The position numbers and the translations under genes are program-made. The notes beneath the pieces are model-generated. The model worked only from the letters and a program-made list of their open reading frames with translations. It ran no database searches and was not told where the DNA came from. Of a DNA stretch of 64,000 nt, positions 1 through 8,721 are shown piece by piece; position 1 is the first letter of the stretch, and each line of letters begins with the position of its first letter. The DNA is from Thiomicrospira aerophila AL3 (GTDB taxonomy: Bacteria > Pseudomonadota > Gammaproteobacteria > Thiomicrospirales > Thiomicrospiraceae), in contig NZ_CP007030.1 of NCBI RefSeq assembly GCF_000227665.2, positions 372,001-436,000 of the forward strand, given 5' to 3'.

Positions 1-227
1 TCATCGAATATCCCATTGATGGTGCCAGATCTATCGTGTAGTTGATTTAGGGCCTGTTGTAGTAAGTTTTTATGTTGTTTAATCTCATCTTGACGGCTCA
101 TTGAGAAGTAGTCGGCACCCGTTGCCAAAACATCACGATCAGTAATTGGAGAGCGTGATGTGACGTGGAATTTCAGCGGCATATTTATCCGAAAGAATCG
201 ACGTACATTACGAGCGTTTCTTTTCAT
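1..227 (-). CDS. PilZ-like protein, N-terminal part, cut by the window edge
   Basis: An open frame of 75 codons runs off the left edge. Its ATG overlaps the metW stop as ATGA, so it is probably translated with metW. The start reads [20 protein letters not shown]; the RRFFRI...P pattern followed by alternating hydrophobic residues resembles the c-di-GMP-binding RxxxR entry of PilZ domains. This is a motif-level guess, since only about 75 residues are visible and the second PilZ motif (D/NxSxxG) is not reached. The region after residue 40 is polar and looks helical. Position at the 3' end of a methionine operon does not itself suggest a function. The open frame is well supported; the family is not certain. 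Confidence 0.5.
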   Translation of the reverse strand, partial: MKRNARNVRRFFRINMPLKFHVTSRSPITDRDVLATGADYFSMSRQDEIKQHKNLLQQALNQLHDRSGTINGIFD

Positions 228-859
228 GGCACTTTATGTTTAGTTTGTATTTTATAAAGCGCAATCTCGCCCAGCAAGTTGGGCATTAATCGGGTGCCAA
301 GGTTGCTTTTGTGTTGATTGTTGACTACGGCTTTTTCAACAATAGCGATATTATTGGCCTCGCAAAGCGCTTCGAAGTCCTTAAATGTGCATAGGTGAAT
401 ATTCGGCGTGTCGTACCAGTGATAGGGTAGCGTATCTGTTTCAGGCATTCTTCCTTTAAATAACAACTGGGCGCGCATCCGCCAATGACCAAAGTTTGGA
501 AAAGTCACAATACATTCACGCCCGATTTTTAGCATTCTTTTCAGCAAAATGTCAGGGCGACTCACCACTTGTAACGCTTGAGTCATAATCACATAGTCAA
601 ATGAATTAGGGTCAAAATAGTCAGTGAGGTCAGCGCTGTTAAGATTGCTTTGAATAACATTCAGGCCGTTGTTCATGGCTTGCACGGTTTTAAGCGGATC
701 TATCTCCATGCCATAGCCGCGTACCTGACGATCTTTAATTAGGTGTTGTAGAAGCTGGCCATCGCCGCAACCTAAATCCAACACATGGGTATTGGGTTCA
801 ATCCAATTAGCGATGAGTTGAAACTCTGGGCTAAGGGGCGTGCTGTTCTTCAGAGTCAT
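224..859 (-). CDS. metW: Methionine biosynthesis protein MetW
   Basis: A class I SAM-methyltransferase-fold protein of 211 residues. MetW is found with MetX and supports methionine synthesis; its exact reaction is not established. The SAM motif I appears as [12 protein letters not shown] near residues 25-37, and the length is usual for the family. I take the ATG at 859: it overlaps the metX stop as ATGA and has AGGAG eight bases upstream, whereas the in-frame GTG nine bases earlier lies too close to that site. It is translationally coupled to metX upstream and to the PilZ-like gene downstream, which suggests one transcript running from proC through metX-metW. Confidence 0.9.
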   Translation of the reverse strand: MTLKNSTPLSPEFQLIANWIEPNTHVLDLGCGDGQLLQHLIKDRQVRGYGMEIDPLKTVQAMNNGLNVIQSNLNSADLTDYFDPNSFDYVIMTQALQVVSRPDILLKRMLKIGRECIVTFPNFGHWRMRAQLLFKGRMPETDTLPYHWYDTPNIHLCTFKDFEALCEANNIAIVEKAVVNNQHKSNLGTRLMPNLLGEIALYKIQTKHKVP

Positions 860-1989
860 GCGTGCCACTCCTGCTTGATGCGGTTCATATAGGCGCGAAA
901 TATCCCTTCATAATGGGCATTCGGGAGTAAAAAGGCATCGTGGCCATGTTCGGACTCAATTTCGGCATAGCTGACTGAATGATCGTTATCTAATAACGCG
1001 CGCACAATTTCGCGCGAGCGAGCCGGCGAGAAGCGCCAATCTGAGGTAAAAGACACCACCAAAAAAGACGCTTGCGTTTGAGCAAAAGCGGCACTTAAGT
1101 CATTGTTAAACTCAGCCGCAGGGTCAAAATAATCTAAGGCTTTGGTCATCAGTAAATAGGTATTGGCGTCAAAGTTTTGCTTAGTGGCAAATTTTTCACC
1201 CTGATAGCGTAAATAACTTTCTACTTGAAACTCGACATCAAAACTATATTTGAGGCTTTCACTACGCAGTTCGCGACCGAATTTTGCGCCCATCATATCA
1301 TCTGACAAGTAGGTGAGATGCCCCAGCATTCTCGCGAGAGCCAAGCCACCTTTAGGCGTGGTGCCCGCTTCAATAAAACGTCCACCATGAAACTCAGGAT
1401 CGGTCATGATCGCGCGGCGTGCCACTTCGTTAAAGGCAATATTTTGAGCGCTTAACTTGGGTGCGGCGGCAATCACTAAGGCGTGGCGAAGCTTATCTGG
1501 ATAATCAATCGCCCATTGCATCACTTGCATGCCGCCCATTGAGCCGCCTACAACGGCTGCCCACTGATTAATTCCTAAATGTTGGCGCAGGCTGTTTTGA
1601 CTATTTACCCAATCACGGCAGGTTACAATCGGAAAGTCAGGTCCATAGATCTTACCGGTGTTTGGGTTAATCGTGGCCGGCCCACTGGAACCTCGACAGC
1701 TGCCTAGGTTGTTTGAACAGACTACAAAAAACTCATTGGTATCAACTGGCTTGCCTGGACCAATGTAGTCATGCCACCAGCCAGGCTTATTATCGCCTTC
1801 ATGAAAGCCCGTGACATGGTGGTCACCACTGAGTGCATGGCATATAAGCACAGCATTAGAGCCGTCGACGTTGAGTTCGCCATAGGTTTCATAGACCAAG
1901 TCATAGCTGGGTAGTTCGGCCCCACTGACCAGTTGCAGTGGGGTAGTAACATGCAGGATTTGTGGCCTTACGTAGTGAATCTCGGTCAT
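856..1989 (-). CDS. metX: Homoserine O-acyltransferase MetX
   Basis: An alpha/beta-hydrolase-fold acyltransferase of 377 residues that activates L-homoserine for methionine synthesis. The nucleophile elbow GGSMGG is at about 148-153 (Ser150), the catalytic Asp lies in [10 protein letters not shown] near 317, and the His in SEHGHDAF near 350. The family signature GSCRGSSGP is present. Many gammaproteobacterial MetX enzymes use succinyl-CoA rather than acetyl-CoA; I cannot decide the acyl donor from sequence alone. The gene overlaps metW by four bases and sits 18 bases after the YggT-type gene, in the same operon direction. Confidence 0.92.
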   Translation of the reverse strand: MTEIHYVRPQILHVTTPLQLVSGAELPSYDLVYETYGELNVDGSNAVLICHALSGDHHVTGFHEGDNKPGWWHDYIGPGKPVDTNEFFVVCSNNLGSCRGSSGPATINPNTGKIYGPDFPIVTCRDWVNSQNSLRQHLGINQWAAVVGGSMGGMQVMQWAIDYPDKLRHALVIAAAPKLSAQNIAFNEVARRAIMTDPEFHGGRFIEAGTTPKGGLALARMLGHLTYLSDDMMGAKFGRELRSESLKYSFDVEFQVESYLRYQGEKFATKQNFDANTYLLMTKALDYFDPAAEFNNDLSAAFAQTQASFLVVSFTSDWRFSPARSREIVRALLDNDHSVSYAEIESEHGHDAFLLPNAHYEGIFRAYMNRIKQEWHA

Positions 1990-2007
1990 GGTTGTTTGCT
2001 CAAAAAT

Positions 2008-2577
2008 TTATACCAGTGTATTAGCGAATTGCGCAATTGTACCGACAATTAAAATTTGACTCAATTTAATCACGGCAATCGCAACGATAGGTGACAAATC
2101 AAAACCACCCAGATCCGGCATAAAACGGCGAATCGGTGCCAGCATCGGTTCGGTCATTTGGCGAAAGATATCGAGGTTTGGGTTACTGTTGCTGCGCGCT
2201 AACCAACTCAGGATAACTTGAATAATAATAAGCCAAAATGCCAGATCAAATAAAAAATTAAGCACTTCACTGATCGCAAACAAGCTAATAAAACCGGCAC
2301 TAAAGCTGCGGCCGGTCATCCAGCCAATCATGACCGCGAGGGCGGCTTGTAAAATGACCGCCACAATCAGCGCGGCTAAATCCCACCGTGGCCCTAGCTT
2401 GTTCGTCCAGTTAAAGGGCGCGCAAATAGGGGTGGTGACCTTGCCAATAAATTGTACGATCGGATTCCGCCAATCGGTATAGGTCGCGCGCATTAAGAAT
2501 CGCAACATTAATGCAAAAACAATAATGCCGACACTGAACTGTAAAAGAAACAGGCCTGCTTGGGTAGTGGGACTCAT
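2008..2577 (-). CDS. YggT-family membrane protein
   Basis: A 189-residue integral inner-membrane protein with two YGGT-type halves, each a hydrophobic hairpin followed by a P-hinge motif; the second half carries RSNSNPNLDIFRQMTEPML. The family is widespread and often sits beside proC/yggS; proposed roles include cell division and osmotic tolerance, none settled. Here it overlaps proC by four bases (ATGA), so the two are coupled. A CAGGCCTG palindrome at 2551 lies in codons 6-9 (Ala-Gly-Leu). No yggS gene is present between proC and the divergent yidD, unlike the usual yggS-proC-yggT order. Confidence 0.88.
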   Translation of the reverse strand: MSPTTQAGLFLLQFSVGIIVFALMLRFLMRATYTDWRNPIVQFIGKVTTPICAPFNWTNKLGPRWDLAALIVAVILQAALAVMIGWMTGRSFSAGFISLFAISEVLNFLFDLAFWLIIIQVILSWLARSNSNPNLDIFRQMTEPMLAPIRRFMPDLGGFDLSPIVAIAVIKLSQILIVGTIAQFANTLV

Positions 2578-3404
2578 GCTTGTTCTCCTAATTCATTTGC
2601 GAGCTCTTGAGCGCGGCGATGGGCGGCTTGCATAGCTTGCGCAACCGTTTGGTCAAGTTGTGCTTGTTGGAACGATTTAATCGCTTGTTCAGTGGTGCCA
2701 TTCGGTGAGGTGACGCGAGCGCGCAGTTCGGTTAGGCCAACATCACTTTCAAGGGCCATTTTAGCGGCCCCTAAAGCGGTTTGCAGTGTCAATAATTGTG
2801 CCGTTTCAGCGGGCAAGCCTAGATTTTTGCCGGCCGATACCATGGCCTCCATAAACAGGAAAAAATAGGCCGGACCACTGCCCGATAGAGCCGTAACTGC
2901 ATCTAGCATGGATTCATCCTCAACCCATAGCGTAATGCCTGCTGTACGCAATACTTGTTCGGCTTGTTCATGCTGAGTAGGCGTAACCTGTGCATTGGCA
3001 AACAAGCCCGTGGCACCTGTTTGAATCAGGGCAGGGGTGTTGGGCATGGTGCGTACAATCGCACAGTCTAAACCTAACCAGCGCGATAGTGTATCGGTGG
3101 TAATGCCCGCTGCAATCGAAATGAATAGCGGTAAGCGGTTGCGCTGGATTAATAAAGGTGCCAATTCAGTGCAGACCGCTTTGAGTTGTTGTGGTTTAAC
3201 AGCCAAGACGACGAGGTCATGGTCTAAGAGCTCGGCGTTATTGTCGCTAATTGCAATGCCATAATGTTGTTGTAGGTTTGCAAGCTGTTCTGCTTGTCTG
3301 TCACTTGCGACTATCGCCTTGGCAGGGTGGCCGCTGGCAATAAGACCACCGATCAGGCTTTTGGCCATATTGCCGGCACCTAAAAATGCAATTCGAGTTG
3401 TCAT
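2574..3404 (-). CDS. proC: Pyrroline-5-carboxylate reductase
   Basis: Last step of proline synthesis: NAD(P)H reduction of pyrroline-5-carboxylate in the cytoplasm. It has the N-terminal Rossmann motif IAFLGAGNMAKSLIGGL, the SGPAYFF helix near 175, and the C-terminal substrate loop TSPNGTTEQAI near 240, with a family-typical length of 276 residues. First gene of the proC-yggT-metX-metW run, divergent from yidD across an 81-base gap that must hold both promoters. No unusual residues were seen. Confidence 0.95.
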   Translation of the reverse strand: MTTRIAFLGAGNMAKSLIGGLIASGHPAKAIVASDRQAEQLANLQQHYGIAISDNNAELLDHDLVVLAVKPQQLKAVCTELAPLLIQRNRLPLFISIAAGITTDTLSRWLGLDCAIVRTMPNTPALIQTGATGLFANAQVTPTQHEQAEQVLRTAGITLWVEDESMLDAVTALSGSGPAYFFLFMEAMVSAGKNLGLPAETAQLLTLQTALGAAKMALESDVGLTELRARVTSPNGTTEQAIKSFQQAQLDQTVAQAMQAAHRRAQELANELGEQA

Positions 3405-3485
3405 GTTGGCAGGGTCTCCAAAATATTTGCGTGATCAAAAAATTAGTGTCATTATGCCAAAAATTCACTCTAAAAGGGCGTAGCC

Positions 3486-3815
3486 TTGCGTAATGATCTG
3501 TTAAAGAAAGTTTGGTCTGGGGTCAAAAAATATAACCCACTGTTATGGTTAGCCGTGGGCTTGGTTAAGTTTTATCAACTTTTTATTAGTCCGCTGCTCG
3601 GGCCGCGTTGTCGTTTTTACCCCACCTGCTCGCATTACACTCTTGATGCATTAAAGACGCACGGTATGATTTATGGCAGTTGGTTAGCGATTCGGCGCAT
3701 TAGTCGGTGTCATCCTGCTAATCCGGGTGGCGTGGATCCTGTGCCAGAGTGTGGGTGCCAGCTTGGGCCTTTGCATTTGGGTAAGAAATGTTTAGAAAGC
3801 GAAACTAAAAAATGA
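3486..3815 (+). CDS. yidD: Membrane protein insertion efficiency factor YidD
   Basis: A small membrane-associated protein that aids Sec/YidC-dependent insertion. The diagnostic stretch [20 protein letters not shown], the paired Cys near 48 and 53, and RCHPANPGG are present. At 109 residues it is longer than the usual 70-90 because of an N-terminal extension. The start is a TTG with AAAGGG about eight bases upstream; no ATG occurs before the core domain. In most bacteria yidD lies in the rpmH-rnpA-yidD-yidC cluster; here it stands alone between proC and an SCO-like gene. That displacement is unusual but the identity is clear. Confidence 0.92.
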   Translation: MRNDLLKKVWSGVKKYNPLLWLAVGLVKFYQLFISPLLGPRCRFYPTCSHYTLDALKTHGMIYGSWLAIRRISRCHPANPGGVDPVPECGCQLGPLHLGKKCLESETKK

Positions 3816-3899
3816 ACTAAAATTGACAAAAAAATTTTAACATCCAGGTTGTGCAAATTAGTTCATAATGGCAAAGATTCTTATTGGTAAGGCTTTACG

Positions 3900-4532
3900 G
3901 TGACAAAAAAACAGTGGTGGCTAAGTGGTCTGTTTATAACTTTGACCTTATTACTTTGGGGGGTAATGTTGATTCTGCCTGGAACTCTTGCAAAGTGGTC
4001 TGATCATCAGGCCTATGGTCTGGTTGTAGACCGCCCCGCCCCAAGTTGGTCACTGATTGATACGACTGGTCAACCGCTGTCACTTGACCGTTTTGCAGGA
4101 AAATATGTTTATTTTTACATAGGTTATCTCAACTGTAACGGTGTCTGTCAGACGCATCTCTCCACACTGTTTCAGTTAGATCGCAATGCAAGTCCTGATT
4201 TGCCTTTTGATATTATCTTTATGACGATGGATCCAGAACGGGACACGCCAGCTGTGTTAGAAAGTCGTATCAATAGCCTGGGTGCACGTTTTAACGGCGC
4301 ACTCCCTCACGATTTTGCGGCGGGTCAGGTCATAGCGCGTCAGTTTAATGTGCCATTTGCCAAACAGCCCAGCAGGATACAGCCTTATGAAATAGAACAT
4401 GCAGCATTTATGTTTTTGATTGATCCTAACGGTCAGTGGGTTAGAACCTATACCGGTAGATTTTTAAATGCGGAACGGATGCTAGACGAATTAACCCAAC
4501 TTTTGCAAGGACATTATCATGCCACCTCTTAG
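3900..4532 (+). CDS. SCO1/SenC-family thioredoxin-fold protein
   Basis: A 210-residue membrane-anchored periplasmic protein. One N-terminal transmembrane segment (about 8-28) is followed by a thioredoxin fold with the SCO-type CxxxC motif (Cys79, Cys83 in LNCNGVC) and the matching His at about 167 (IEHAAFMFLID). In the SCO family these three residues bind copper for the CuA site of cytochrome c oxidase or act in thiol redox sensing. The start is GTG with GGTAAGG upstream. The 3' end overlaps the start of the chemoreceptor by 14 bases, and no oxidase gene is nearby, so a sensing role is possible; that is inference. Confidence 0.85.
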   Translation: MTKKQWWLSGLFITLTLLLWGVMLILPGTLAKWSDHQAYGLVVDRPAPSWSLIDTTGQPLSLDRFAGKYVYFYIGYLNCNGVCQTHLSTLFQLDRNASPDLPFDIIFMTMDPERDTPAVLESRINSLGARFNGALPHDFAAGQVIARQFNVPFAKQPSRIQPYEIEHAAFMFLIDPNGQWVRTYTGRFLNAERMLDELTQLLQGHYHATS

Positions 4533-6561
4533 TAATGCTTTAAATCAAATTGTCGGTGCAGCCGATAAACAGGACCGTTTAAAAACAGATAAACTGATGC
4601 TGGTTATTTTACTTGCGCACTTTCCAGTAACTGCGTTTTTAGCGCCAATAGGCTATGACACGCAAAGTTTTGCGTTAATTGCATCGGGTTTATTAGCAGG
4701 CCTGGTAGTGGCTGCTTACATTACCCTAAAAGGCACGCGCGGTTTTTCGTTGTTTGTTGGTGCCGCTTTAATGCTCAATTCGGCGATTTTGATTCAAGCC
4801 CAAATGGGTCGAATTGAAATGCACTTTCATATTTTCGCATCCCTCGCCTTTTTGTTGGCCTATCGAGACTATTTGCCGGTTATTGTTGCCGCGGTGGTGG
4901 GCGCGATTCATCATATTACCTTGACCTACTTACAGCTAGAGTCGGTCGCGTTAATGGGTATGCCGGTGATGATCTTTAATTACGGCTGTAGTTGGGATAT
5001 TACCGCATTACATATTGCCTTTGTGTTGGTTGAAGCGGGTGTGCTGATATATCTCGGTCACCTAATGCGAGCTGATTTTGTATCGAATGCTTTGGTATCA
5101 GGATCACTCAATCAGATAGCTAGGACACAGCAATTTAGCGCCCCCCTAGCCAGTGTGACTCAGCGTACTACTACTATTGATGCGTTAGATAAAACCATGT
5201 CACAAACTTCTGAAGCCTTGGGTGAGATTAGCCAGGTTATGGAAGCATTATCAAAGGGTGATTTATCGGTTAGAGTGAAGGGTGAATATCACGGCGATCT
5301 CGCCAAGATTAAGCAAGCAGTTAACCAATCCGCTGATAATTTAGCGGTCACCTTTAAAGATTTGAATGCGGCCTTTAGTAATTTGGCAGCGGGTGAGTTT
5401 AAATTAGATGCGCAAGTAGCCTTGCAAGAGGGCGAGTTTGGTCGATTGATGAGTAATACCCAGCATACCGTAGCACAGTTGCAGCAAACCTTTAGTCAAA
5501 TGAATGGTGTTATGCAAGCTATGGCGGGTGGAGATTTTTCGTCACGTTTAGTGATGGATGCCCAAGGCGAGTTTGCCGCACTACAGACGCTGATAAACCA
5601 GTCACTTGAAAACGTGGCCAATTCAATCGAAATGATCAGTGAGGTTATTGCTGCCCAAGCGACTGGTGACTTGGTAAGAGATCTGCCGGCGGGCGTGTTT
5701 ATGGGACAACTCCATGATCTTAAAAATTCAATTAATTATTCAAGAAATCAATTACGAGATGTCGTCGATGTGTCCTTAGAAAATGCCAATTATGTCAGTG
5801 TTATTGCGCACTCGGTTCGTGAAGGCGCGTATGAATTGAGGGGGCAAATTAGCGAACAGGTTGCAACTATCAAGCACAATAATAGTTTAATGTCACAAAT
5901 GAAGCAGACCTTGATTGCGAATACCGAGGCGACCACCGAAACCGATAAAATTGCTCGTCAGGTGCGTGCTAAAGTTGAGCAGGGTCAAGAAGTTATGAAT
6001 CAAACGATTGAGGAGATTCAAGCGATTCAACAGTCGAGCCATAAGATTGCGGATATTGTGAGCCTCATTGACAGTATTGCGTTCCAAACGAATCTGTTGG
6101 CACTCAATGCGGCGGTGGAGGCGGCGCGTGCGGGTGAGCATGGTCGTGGTTTTGCGGTAGTGGCCTCAGAAGTGCGTGCCTTGGCTCAGAAATCCGCTGA
6201 CGCGGCTAAGGATATAGGCCAGTTAATTGGACAGAGTGTGTCGCAAATTGAGCAGGGTACGAAGTTGGTTGCTCAGTCAGGCGCTACCTTTGGTGAAATT
6301 AGCCAAGCCATTGAAGAGGTCACGCTGCGGATCGGCTCGGTTGCAGATGTGTCACAAAGTCAGCGTAACGATGTTGAACAGGTGAGTGAGTTGCTAATGA
6401 AGTTACAGCATATGTTGGAGGCAAGTGTTGAGAAGGTGCAACAAACTGATCGCAATGCCTCAGACTTAAACGATAAAGCTAAAGGACTGCAAGTAGAAGT
6501 AGGTTTCTTTAGAACGCCTAAGAACCCGACTGAAGAAACAAAACAAATTGCGAACCTCTAG
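4519..6561 (+). CDS. Methyl-accepting chemotaxis protein with multi-pass membrane sensor
   Basis: A 680-residue chemoreceptor. The N-terminal 30-185 region is not a periplasmic sensor loop but about five or six membrane segments with a His-rich signature: MHFHIF near 102 and, about 28 residues later, a His pair in AIHHI, spaced like ligands for a metal or haem. HAMP-type segments follow (about 225-400, with repeated GEF/GDF turns, so several tandem HAMPs). The signalling hairpin tip, with IAFQTNLLALNAAVEAARAG, lies at about 514-533. The start overlaps the SCO gene by 14 bases, implying coupled translation. Ligand unknown; oxygen, redox or copper are plausible given the partner. Confidence 0.9.
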   Translation: MPPLSNALNQIVGAADKQDRLKTDKLMLVILLAHFPVTAFLAPIGYDTQSFALIASGLLAGLVVAAYITLKGTRGFSLFVGAALMLNSAILIQAQMGRIEMHFHIFASLAFLLAYRDYLPVIVAAVVGAIHHITLTYLQLESVALMGMPVMIFNYGCSWDITALHIAFVLVEAGVLIYLGHLMRADFVSNALVSGSLNQIARTQQFSAPLASVTQRTTTIDALDKTMSQTSEALGEISQVMEALSKGDLSVRVKGEYHGDLAKIKQAVNQSADNLAVTFKDLNAAFSNLAAGEFKLDAQVALQEGEFGRLMSNTQHTVAQLQQTFSQMNGVMQAMAGGDFSSRLVMDAQGEFAALQTLINQSLENVANSIEMISEVIAAQATGDLVRDLPAGVFMGQLHDLKNSINYSRNQLRDVVDVSLENANYVSVIAHSVREGAYELRGQISEQVATIKHNNSLMSQMKQTLIANTEATTETDKIARQVRAKVEQGQEVMNQTIEEIQAIQQSSHKIADIVSLIDSIAFQTNLLALNAAVEAARAGEHGRGFAVVASEVRALAQKSADAAKDIGQLIGQSVSQIEQGTKLVAQSGATFGEISQAIEEVTLRIGSVADVSQSQRNDVEQVSELLMKLQHMLEASVEKVQQTDRNASDLNDKAKGLQVEVGFFRTPKNPTEETKQIANL

Positions 6562-6585
6562 TGCGGGGATATAGCGGGTTATGAC

Positions 6586-6611
6586 AGTAATAGGGCTAGT
6601 ACCCTATTACT
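6586..6611. terminator. Bidirectional terminator hairpin between the chemoreceptor and folE2
   Basis: Perfect 10-base stem AGTAATAGGG / CCCTATTACT with a six-base loop, lying in the 59-base gap between two convergent genes. It is followed on + by TTATAGTTTTT. The symmetrical position suits termination from both sides, though the U-run is only on the + side. Confidence 0.7.
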
Positions 6612-6620
6612 TTATAGTTT

Positions 6621-7571
6621 TTAACGGTGAAACAAGCCCATCAAGTTGGGCTCAGCAATATAGCCCTTATCAATACCTTTAGTCACAATGGCCACGGCAT
6701 CATGTGGATGCAAGCTTTCCAGGTGATTTACTCTTACCCAAAAATCTGTTAAATGAGGCTCAGCATTAAGCGTGGTTTGTAAACGACGCGCGGCATCTTC
6801 ACAGAACATCAAATTGCTCGCGTTTAGGCGAGCAAATTCTTGCTCATCTTCACGTTTAACTGCCGCTTGAACGGGAGTTTGCAGACTATTTTCAATCAAG
6901 CTAATCCAGCGCGAAAAATCTAAATCATCATGATCAGTAATAGCCAATTTCACCTGCGCATAAGAACGCTGACTGTGCGGGGTAGCACAAATGCCTTCCG
7001 GCGTGCCTAACCAATTGAATACCTGTTCGTAGTCAAGTGATGCTTGCGCTTTAAACTGCGTTTCAAAGGCTTGTTGGATCAATTGGCGCGACAGCGCAGC
7101 TGAACACGGACAGGTTGATGAGTAGGGTACCTCTAAACTAATTTCGCAGTGAAATTGACCTTGATTTAGCTCGCCGCGTAAGGTAGCGGGATAGTGTTTC
7201 CAGCCGGCATTACTACTTAATAAGGATGAACGGCGCTCATAATAATCAAAACGGAATTCAACAAAGGCTTGATCACTTAACAATTCGTGGGAAGATACGA
7301 ACTTTTCCAAAATGGTTTTTACGCGAGCAGGCGTTAAGGTTTGCTCGGTCGCCATTTGGTCGAGAAGCAGATACAAGCGCGACATATGAATGCCTTTGCT
7401 TGTAGGGTCTACCAAGTTGACATAGGCTTGAGTGGTGGAGGAGAGGCGAATTGGTGAATGCGCGCTGTTAATCAGTATAGGCAGTTCAATACCACTCATA
7501 CCAACCCAGTTAAGTTTGGGCTGCGGGATAGAGTGAGGTTGGCATGCGATATCGGGCATGTGCTTAGTCAT
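6621..7571 (-). CDS. folE2: GTP cyclohydrolase FolE2 (type IB)
   Basis: Converts GTP to dihydroneopterin triphosphate, the first step of folate (and queuosine) precursor synthesis, using FolE2 rather than zinc-dependent FolE1. The 316-residue protein has the family signature CPCSAALSRQ with the active-site Cys near 155 and the NHLESLHPHDAVA C-terminal motif with Glu and His ligands. The ATG has AAGGA seven bases upstream. It lies 85 bases downstream of a COG0523 GTPase gene; in other bacteria FolE2 and COG0523 proteins are both part of the zinc-starvation (Zur) response. I see no convincing Zur box in the gap. Confidence 0.93.
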   Translation of the reverse strand: MTKHMPDIACQPHSIPQPKLNWVGMSGIELPILINSAHSPIRLSSTTQAYVNLVDPTSKGIHMSRLYLLLDQMATEQTLTPARVKTILEKFVSSHELLSDQAFVEFRFDYYERRSSLLSSNAGWKHYPATLRGELNQGQFHCEISLEVPYSSTCPCSAALSRQLIQQAFETQFKAQASLDYEQVFNWLGTPEGICATPHSQRSYAQVKLAITDHDDLDFSRWISLIENSLQTPVQAAVKREDEQEFARLNASNLMFCEDAARRLQTTLNAEPHLTDFWVRVNHLESLHPHDAVAIVTKGIDKGYIAEPNLMGLFHR

Positions 7572-7591
7572 GCAATTTCCTTCTGTTGCCA

Positions 7592-7622
7592 GCGTTATGA
7601 CGTTTTAGACTATTCGTAACGC
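7592..7622 (-). promoter_or_regulatory. Inverted repeat between the COG0523 gene and folE2
   Basis: GCGTTA (7592-7597) and TAACGC (7617-7622) form an inverted repeat that extends to eight of ten matched bases, with about an 11-base centre. It lies just upstream of the folE2 ribosome site on the transcribed strand. It could be an operator or an attenuator-like hairpin; it lacks a U-run, so it is a poor terminator. It does not match the published Zur consensus that I know. Weak evidence. Confidence 0.25.
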
Positions 7623-7656
7623 AAAAGTTAAAAGACTCATCATAGTAGCAAGCTTT

Positions 7657-8721
7657 CTAGACAAGGTCACGTACTTGCACGCACTTACTTAGTTTTTCTT
7701 CAAAATCAGCTCGTGCCTGTTCAAAGACTTCATAGGGCCAATCGACAAGGATTTCAAGCCGGTTATCTAAATACCAGGCCTGGTCAGCAAAATCGAGACC
7801 GGACGGGCTCCATTGGACGGCTTGCCAGTCTTTACCGGTGCGCAATATCCCTTTAAGACGTAGCAGGCCTGCGGGCGGGGCAGCCATCAGCTGCTTTAGC
7901 AGGGTTCGTGACCACAGCTGTTCTGCCTCACCTTGCCAACTTAATAGGCTAATGTCACCTTGTTTCACTTGAGCGTTCACAAGGCTCGGTAATGAGGACT
8001 TAACCCTTTGGCTGGTTTGGCCAAGTTGTGGTGTGTTGGTGTCATTAAGTAAATGAAAGCTCAGGCTCTGGCGGGGCGCTTGCCAACAACCGGCTCGTTG
8101 TTCGCTCGTTAAGTTTAAATGAATTGGTTTTGAGGGTCGAAGCGTTTGATTTAACCAGGCCTGCTGGGTTGCGGCCTGTTGAGCTGAAACTAAATCAGAC
8201 TTGCTAATAATGATTTGGTCAGCCAGATTGAGCATATCGCGCAATAAACCAGAACGTTGGTAATAAGACTCGGAAAACTGGGTGGCATCCACGAGGGTAA
8301 TCACCTGGATAATTTTAAAAAAAGTATCAGATTGTTGCTGATTAAAGCGACGGATAGCGCGAATAATCGCTGCTGGGTTAGCCAAGCCGCTCGGCTCAAT
8401 AATGAGCCGGTCTGGATGCTGTTGGGTAGTGAGTTGTTGCAGTTGTCGAGTAAATAAATGCTCGGCTGTACAACAAATACAGCCACCGGCAAGCGGCGAG
8501 ATGATGATGCCATCCGTGGCTAATCGAGATGCGTCAAGATTTAGTTCGCCAAAGTCATTGAGCAAAATCTGCCAGGTTTCAGCAGGTGCTTGTTGCTGTT
8601 TTGATTGAATAAGTTGGCGAAGCAAAGTGGTTTTACCACTGCCAAGTAATCCCGATAGGATTAACACTGGCAGGGTATGGGGAGCGGAGGGTGGTACCGG
8701 CTTAGTCGCTGAAAAGATCAT
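7657..8721 (-). CDS. COG0523 (CobW/ZNG1-type) metal-handling GTPase
   Basis: A 354-residue P-loop GTPase that transfers or inserts metal ions; members include CobW, YjiA, YeiR and zinc metallochaperones. Walker A GLLGSGKTT is at 24-32, the family-defining metal site CICC at 81-84, the guanine-specificity motif KSDL near 176, and a CobW C-terminal domain follows. The gene overlaps the end of mqo by 20 bases and precedes folE2, so the set is likely co-transcribed. The folE2 neighbour favours a zinc-limitation role over cobalamin synthesis; no cob genes are near. It contains three CAGGCCTG copies (7775, 7864, 8156). Confidence 0.9.
   Translation of the reverse strand: MIFSATKPVPPSAPHTLPVLILSGLLGSGKTTLLRQLIQSKQQQAPAETWQILLNDFGELNLDASRLATDGIIISPLAGGCICCTAEHLFTRQLQQLTTQQHPDRLIIEPSGLANPAAIIRAIRRFNQQQSDTFFKIIQVITLVDATQFSESYYQRSGLLRDMLNLADQIIISKSDLVSAQQAATQQAWLNQTLRPSKPIHLNLTSEQRAGCWQAPRQSLSFHLLNDTNTPQLGQTSQRVKSSLPSLVNAQVKQGDISLLSWQGEAEQLWSRTLLKQLMAAPPAGLLRLKGILRTGKDWQAVQWSPSGLDFADQAWYLDNRLEILVDWPYEVFEQARADFEEKLSKCVQVRDLV

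Noticed and set aside
3823-3869. TTGACA and CATAAT boxes before the SCO-like gene
   Set aside because: The good -35 has no -10 at 15-19 bases and the CATAAT has no -35, so no promoter is called.
7572-7656. Zur operator before folE2
   Set aside because: No match to the GTTATAATATAAC-type core; only an unrelated GCGTTA/TAACGC repeat is present.
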